8,079 nucleotides of DNA from Anaerolineae bacterium. Lineage in GTDB: Bacteria; Chloroflexota; Anaerolineae; 4572-78; J111. The notes beneath the pieces were generated by a model that saw only the letters and a program-made list of their open reading frames with translations, had not been told where the DNA came from and did no database searches. Position 1 is the first letter of the stretch. Each line of letters begins with the position of its first letter. Shown here one piece after another: positions 5,383 to 8,079 of the stretch. Position numbers and translations under genes: made by a program. Where the stretch lies: contig JAGRCC010000439.1 of assembly GCA_020433785.1 (NCBI GenBank), positions 1 to 8,079 of the forward strand, written 5' to 3'.

Positions 5383-6966
5383 TTAAACATCACGTTGCGT
5401 CCACTCGCCGTCAATAAACCGCCACATGGTGCCGGTCGGGTTTTTATCCTGCAACTCCGGCGGTAAGCGATGGTGGCGCACATTATCGTAGGAGTACAGC
5501 GCGGCAAAGCGGAGCAGGGAAGCCGGAATACCGACCGCTGTAAAGCCCGGATGGCCGGTAGCGGGGTACGGGCCGCCGTGGTTCATCGACGGCACGACGG
5601 CGACGCCGGTCGGCATTTTATCATTTAAGAGGCGGCCTACTTTTTCGCGCACAATAGGCTCCACTTGGTCATAAATGGCGTCATCATCGCCCTGGGTGTG
5701 GCTGTAAAAACAGCCGGTCAGGTTGCCTTCAAGCTGGGCGGCGATGGCGGCCAGCTGGGCCGTATCTTGGGCTACGACGATCAGCGTGACGGGGCCAAAG
5801 GCTTCGGTTTGCATCACGTCCGGCTCTTGTATAAACGCATCGCCGGAGACTCGCAGCACGGTATTGTTGAACGCGTAGCCCGGCGTATCGGCTTCCTGCC
5901 CACCGGTGATGAGGTCGACACCGTGCTTTTGGAGCAGTTCAATCGTCTGGGCAATATTGTTTGGCCCGGCTGCGCTAAGCAACGTCCCCGGTCGATTGGC
6001 CTCGAAGCGCGACTTAACGGCCTCGATAAAGGCCTCACTGTGCTCACTTTGCTGGATAATGGTCAAACCGGGATTGGTACAGAATTGGCCCGCCGCCAAC
6101 GTACAGGAGGAGAACAACGCCTCGGCGATTTCGGCCAATCGCTCTTGGAGGGCACCGGGCAAAATAAAGATGGGGTTGACGCTGGACATCTCCAGGTAAA
6201 TCGGTTTTCCGGCCTTATCCGCTGCTTCTTTCAAGCGTAGTCCGGCGTGCTTGCTGCCGGTAAAGGCCGTGGCCCCGACCAGTGGATGCGATACCAGCCT
6301 CAGGCCCACTTCCGGTGGGGTATGATAAAGTAGCTGCACCATACCGGCCGGCAAACCTGCTTGCTGAGCAGCGTCAAAAGCGGCCTCGGCTAACAGCTTG
6401 GTTGTGCCGGGATGGGCAGGATTGCCTTTGGCAATAACCGGATTTCCAGCGGCGATAGCAGCCGCGAAGTCACCACCGGCCACCGAGTTAAAGGCGAAGG
6501 GGAAGTTGTTGGGACCAAAGACAACGACCGGGCCACCCAACGGCCCCAATTTAGAGCGAATGTTAGTGGCGGTATCGAGGGTGGCCTGGCTCCAGGAACG
6601 GTTGCGGGCCGCCTCAGCCGCCAGTCGAAGCTGGTTGGTGGTGCGGGGCAGTTCCACATCGCGCAGGCGGGGAGCGGCCGGCAGGGCTGTTTCCAGGTTA
6701 GCCATTTCCACTAAATCGTCGGCCCTGGCTTCAATATTGGCAGCGAAAAGCTCCAGAAAGTGGGCGATATGCGCCGGTGAAAGTGACCGTAACGCGCTAA
6801 CGGCCTCCTGACCGGCTTGAAGTGCCCGTTCGATGTCGTCAAAATCAGAAATGGGGTAGGTATCAGGCAAGGGTGATTTGGTGGCCGGGTTGACGCTGTT
6901 GAAGGTATCAACCGGGTTTTCGGGCGTGTGCCATTCTCCGGCAATGAGTATGGGTTGTAAAGGCAT
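5383..6966 (-). CDS. Alpha-ketoglutarate semialdehyde (2,5-dioxopentanoate) dehydrogenase
   Basis: A 527-residue aldehyde dehydrogenase, matching the usual length of the KGSADH group (about 525). It oxidises alpha-ketoglutarate semialdehyde to alpha-ketoglutarate with NAD(P)+, the last step of non-phosphorylative pentose, glucarate and hydroxyproline breakdown. Seen in order: an N-terminal cap with the characteristic ILIAGEW and FNSVNPATKSPLP (7-34); the oxyanion asparagine in FGPNNFPFAFN (150-160, N154); the cofactor-binding AKGNPAHPGTT (179-189); AFTGSKHAG (234-242); general base E259 in YLEMSSVNPIFILPGAL (257-273); nucleophile C296 in LAAGQFCTNPGL (290-301); and EAFGPVTLIV further on. The motifs GNPAHPGT and SSVNPIF separate this group from ordinary ALDHs. 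GAGGAG at 6973-6978, 6 nt before the ATG, is a strong RBS. The gene lies between the 2-keto-3-deoxypentonate dehydratase and the xylonate dehydratase, which fixes its likely role in a Weimberg-type pathway. Confidence 0.94.
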   Translation of the reverse strand: MPLQPILIAGEWHTPENPVDTFNSVNPATKSPLPDTYPISDFDDIERALQAGQEAVSALRSLSPAHIAHFLELFAANIEARADDLVEMANLETALPAAPRLRDVELPRTTNQLRLAAEAARNRSWSQATLDTATNIRSKLGPLGGPVVVFGPNNFPFAFNSVAGGDFAAAIAAGNPVIAKGNPAHPGTTKLLAEAAFDAAQQAGLPAGMVQLLYHTPPEVGLRLVSHPLVGATAFTGSKHAGLRLKEAADKAGKPIYLEMSSVNPIFILPGALQERLAEIAEALFSSCTLAAGQFCTNPGLTIIQQSEHSEAFIEAVKSRFEANRPGTLLSAAGPNNIAQTIELLQKHGVDLITGGQEADTPGYAFNNTVLRVSGDAFIQEPDVMQTEAFGPVTLIVVAQDTAQLAAIAAQLEGNLTGCFYSHTQGDDDAIYDQVEPIVREKVGRLLNDKMPTGVAVVPSMNHGGPYPATGHPGFTAVGIPASLLRFAALYSYDNVRHHRLPPELQDKNPTGTMWRFIDGEWTQRDV

Positions 6967-6972
6967 TACGTG

Positions 6973-6978
6973 CTCCTC
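6973..6978 (-). promoter_or_regulatory. Ribosome binding site of the semialdehyde dehydrogenase gene
   Basis: The minus strand reads GAGGAG-CACGTA-ATG, a near-ideal Shine-Dalgarno site at 6-nt spacing, which confirms the start at 6966. Confidence 0.7.
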
Positions 6979-6992
6979 TGAAAATAGATTGA

Positions 6993-7046
6993 GTAGGACA
7001 CATCGCTGATTTGTCCGAGTTGGAACAAGTCAGCGACTTGTTCTAC
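6993..7046. repeat. Nested palindromic intergenic repeat (54 bp)
   Basis: Two adjacent hairpins also form one larger inverted repeat. The right half contains a perfect 9-bp stem, GAACAAGTC (7023-7031) with GACTTGTTC (7035-7043) and a 3-base loop. The left half, GTAGGACACA-TCGCTGA-TTTGTCC, is an imperfect version of the same unit, and the halves are inverted copies of each other (GTAG...CTAC ends, TCGCTGA/TCAGCGA cores). It lies between the FAH-family gene and the dehydrogenase gene, upstream of the latter's RBS. It may be a dispersed repeat or an RNA structure controlling the downstream genes. Confidence 0.7.
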
Positions 7047-7097
7047 GGTTTTCATTCCCGCTGTCATCTCACGAGAGACTGTCTGACTCCTCATTCA

Positions 7098-7913
7098 TTA
7101 TGGCTGGACGGTGTTTTCCAAAGTCAGGGCATTGATGGTAATCCGCACCACATCACCGGGCTGGAGCGAAAAATCATCGGATGGAACGATGCCGGTTCCG
7201 GTCATCAAAAAGACACCGTGGGGAAAGTCCAATTCGGTGGTTAAATAGTCGACCAGTTCCTCTAACGAACGCTTCATTTGCGAGCTTTGAATTTGGTCTT
7301 GAAAGACGATTTCATCGGCTCGGATAATCTCGCTTTGAATCGGGAGGTCGCGCAGATCGTCGGCAGTGGCCAGGACGATGCCGGGACCCAAGGCGCAGGA
7401 GCCGCTGTAGACTTTGGCCTGCGGTAGGTAGAGGGGGTTGGCCCCTTCAATATCGCGCGATGAGACATCGTTGCCCACGCAAAAGCCCACAATTTCGCGA
7501 TGGCCGTTGATGACCACCGTTAATTCCGGTTCAGGCACGTTCCAGCCGCTATCGTGCCGGATGCGAATGGGCATGCTGTGTCCAACGGCCCGCCAGCCGA
7601 CCGATTTAAAGAACAGTTCGGGGCGTTGGGCCAGATAGACCTTTTCATAGACATCTTTCGTTTCAGACTCAATCTCACGGGCTTCACGGCTGCGCAAGTA
7701 GGTTACGCCGCTGGCCCACACTTCGTGCATGGGCTCTAAGGGCGGCAGCAGCGGACCATCGGCTGTATCTGTCGTGGGCAATGTTTGTAGCAAGGGGCCG
7801 ATGGCGGGTTGCGGTAGCTCCAGGAGCATTTCCAAACTAAAATGCCGGGGCAAATAGGCCCCATCCAGCGCCCAGCACGGGCCTTGTGATGTTTGATGTC
7901 TGGTTAAGTACAT
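7098..7913 (-). CDS. FAH-family 2-keto-3-deoxypentonate (2-keto-3-deoxy-xylonate) dehydratase
   Basis: A 271-residue protein of the fumarylacetoacetate hydrolase fold. The C-terminal FAH domain begins near residue 66 (WASGVTYLRSREARE). The metal-binding pattern is complete: E128 and E130 in NVPEPELTVVI, then D149 in GNDVSSRDIEG. K167 follows in LPQAKVYSGSCALGP (163-177), and MTGTGIVP (237-244) and LQPGDVVRITI (250-260) close the fold. In this setting the likely reaction is dehydration of 2-keto-3-deoxy-D-xylonate (or the arabinonate isomer) to alpha-ketoglutarate semialdehyde, as for XylX/KdaD-type enzymes. FAH hydrolases of other substrates look similar, so the assignment leans on the two neighbours. 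I place the start at the ATG at 7913, where TAAGGAAACAACC gives an RBS at 7-nt spacing. The frame stays open upstream to 8033, but that part contains palindromes and has no RBS. It is the first gene of the three. Confidence 0.87.
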   Translation of the reverse strand: MYLTRHQTSQGPCWALDGAYLPRHFSLEMLLELPQPAIGPLLQTLPTTDTADGPLLPPLEPMHEVWASGVTYLRSREAREIESETKDVYEKVYLAQRPELFFKSVGWRAVGHSMPIRIRHDSGWNVPEPELTVVINGHREIVGFCVGNDVSSRDIEGANPLYLPQAKVYSGSCALGPGIVLATADDLRDLPIQSEIIRADEIVFQDQIQSSQMKRSLEELVDYLTTELDFPHGVFLMTGTGIVPSDDFSLQPGDVVRITINALTLENTVQP

Positions 7914-7920
7914 GGTTGTT

Positions 7921-7925
7921 TCCTT
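7921..7925 (-). promoter_or_regulatory. Ribosome binding site that fixes the start of the FAH-family gene
   Basis: AAGGA followed by 7 bases and ATG on the minus strand. It supports the start at 7913 over the upstream in-frame ATGs at 8033 and 8030, which lack such a site. Confidence 0.65.
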
Positions 7926-7976
7926 ATTAATAAGTATTTTGTGAATGGTCAGCACTTCTCGTGTTAGGGCGGAGAC

Positions 7977-8066
7977 CTGACAGGTTTTCGTAAATTCCGT
8001 TATTTTGTCGACAACGGTTCGTTCGAACATCATGTTTGTTGTAAAATTTGGGATAAAACCTGTCAG
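7977..8066. repeat. 12-bp inverted repeat (CTGACAGGTTTT) flanking the operon leader
   Basis: CTGACAGGTTTT at 7977-7988 and AAAACCTGTCAG at 8055-8066 are perfect inverted copies 66 bases apart. The left copy also contains the short palindrome ACCTG-A-CAGGT. This could be a small dispersed repeat or a paired protein-binding site around the promoter. Confidence 0.65.
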
Positions 8067-8079
8067 ATATTACGTTAAA

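Larger units (their letters stand above)
7914..8079 (-). promoter_or_regulatory. Leader/promoter region of the pentonate operon with palindromes
   Basis: These 166 bases precede the first operon gene. AAGGA (7921-7925) is the RBS. Candidate operators are the perfect palindromes TTGTCGACAA (8005-8014) and GTTCGAAC (8021-8028). Both lie between the arms of a 12-bp inverted repeat (7977-7988 and 8055-8066). AT-rich stretches around 7925-7945 could hold a -10 element (TTATTAAT on either strand), but no paired -35 box is convincing. Function is inferred from position only. Confidence 0.4.

Noticed and set aside
5665..6240. 191-codon plus-strand open frame opposite the semialdehyde dehydrogenase
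   Set aside because: Long only because the opposite strand is GC-rich coding DNA. The minus-strand ALDH motifs, including the catalytic Cys and Glu, are unambiguous.
7914..8033. 40-residue N-terminal extension of the FAH-family protein (in-frame ATGs at 8033 and 8030)
   Set aside because: The ATG at 7913 has a good AAGGA site and begins a normal FAH-family N-terminus. The extension spans leader palindromes and lacks an RBS.

Overview
The window is a piece of bacterial chromosome of moderately high GC. It carries a sugar-acid catabolic operon on the right (about 3045-7913) and a looser accessory region on the left (1-2971). Almost every intact gene is on the minus strand, so transcription runs from high to low coordinates. 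Intergenic DNA is rich in small palindromic and MITE-like repeats, and gene remnants are common. A Chloroflexota-type (Anaerolineae-like) genome is my best guess, from the repeat-rich style and the mix of genes. There is no rRNA or other phylogenetic marker here, so the taxonomy is tentative.

Right part: three adjacent minus-strand genes form a nearly complete lower Weimberg pathway. In transcription order they are an FAH-fold 2-keto-3-deoxypentonate dehydratase (7098-7913), a 2,5-dioxopentanoate (alpha-ketoglutarate semialdehyde) dehydrogenase (5383-6966) and a YjhG/YagF-type D-xylonate dehydratase (3045-5033). Together they would convert D-xylonate, or a related pentonate, to 2-keto-3-deoxypentonate, then to alpha-ketoglutarate semialdehyde, then to alpha-ketoglutarate, which enters the TCA cycle. 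The sugar dehydrogenase, lactonase, transporter and regulator are not in the window. The gaps between these genes are unusually long for an operon and hold repeats: a nested palindrome at 6993-7046, a MITE-like element at 5114-5271 and a heptad-repeat hairpin at 5309-5379. The leader upstream of the first gene (7914-8079) holds two palindromes between the arms of a 12-bp inverted repeat.

Left part: a class I SAM-dependent methyltransferase (1531-2229) is followed on the same strand by a two-gene unit, a DUF6790-like membrane protein (584-1300) and a zinc-independent MDR/quinone-oxidoreductase-like enzyme (1-587, cut by the window edge). The last two overlap by ATGA, so they are probably translationally coupled.

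Regions 1301-1530 and 2230-2971 look like gene debris. A plus-strand C-terminal scrap of a second methyltransferase faces the intact one tail to tail (1425-1484). A WYL-type regulator is reduced to its C-terminal end, with an apparent one-base frameshift in a G run (2650-2971). A coding-like 55-codon minus-strand ORF (2447-2614) has no recognised family. A dispersed two-hairpin repeat lies at 2346-2424. I see no RNA genes, CRISPR array, phage genes or transposase. The window does not show a clearly new multi-gene system. The points most worth checking are the pentonate pathway combination and the remnants and repeats.
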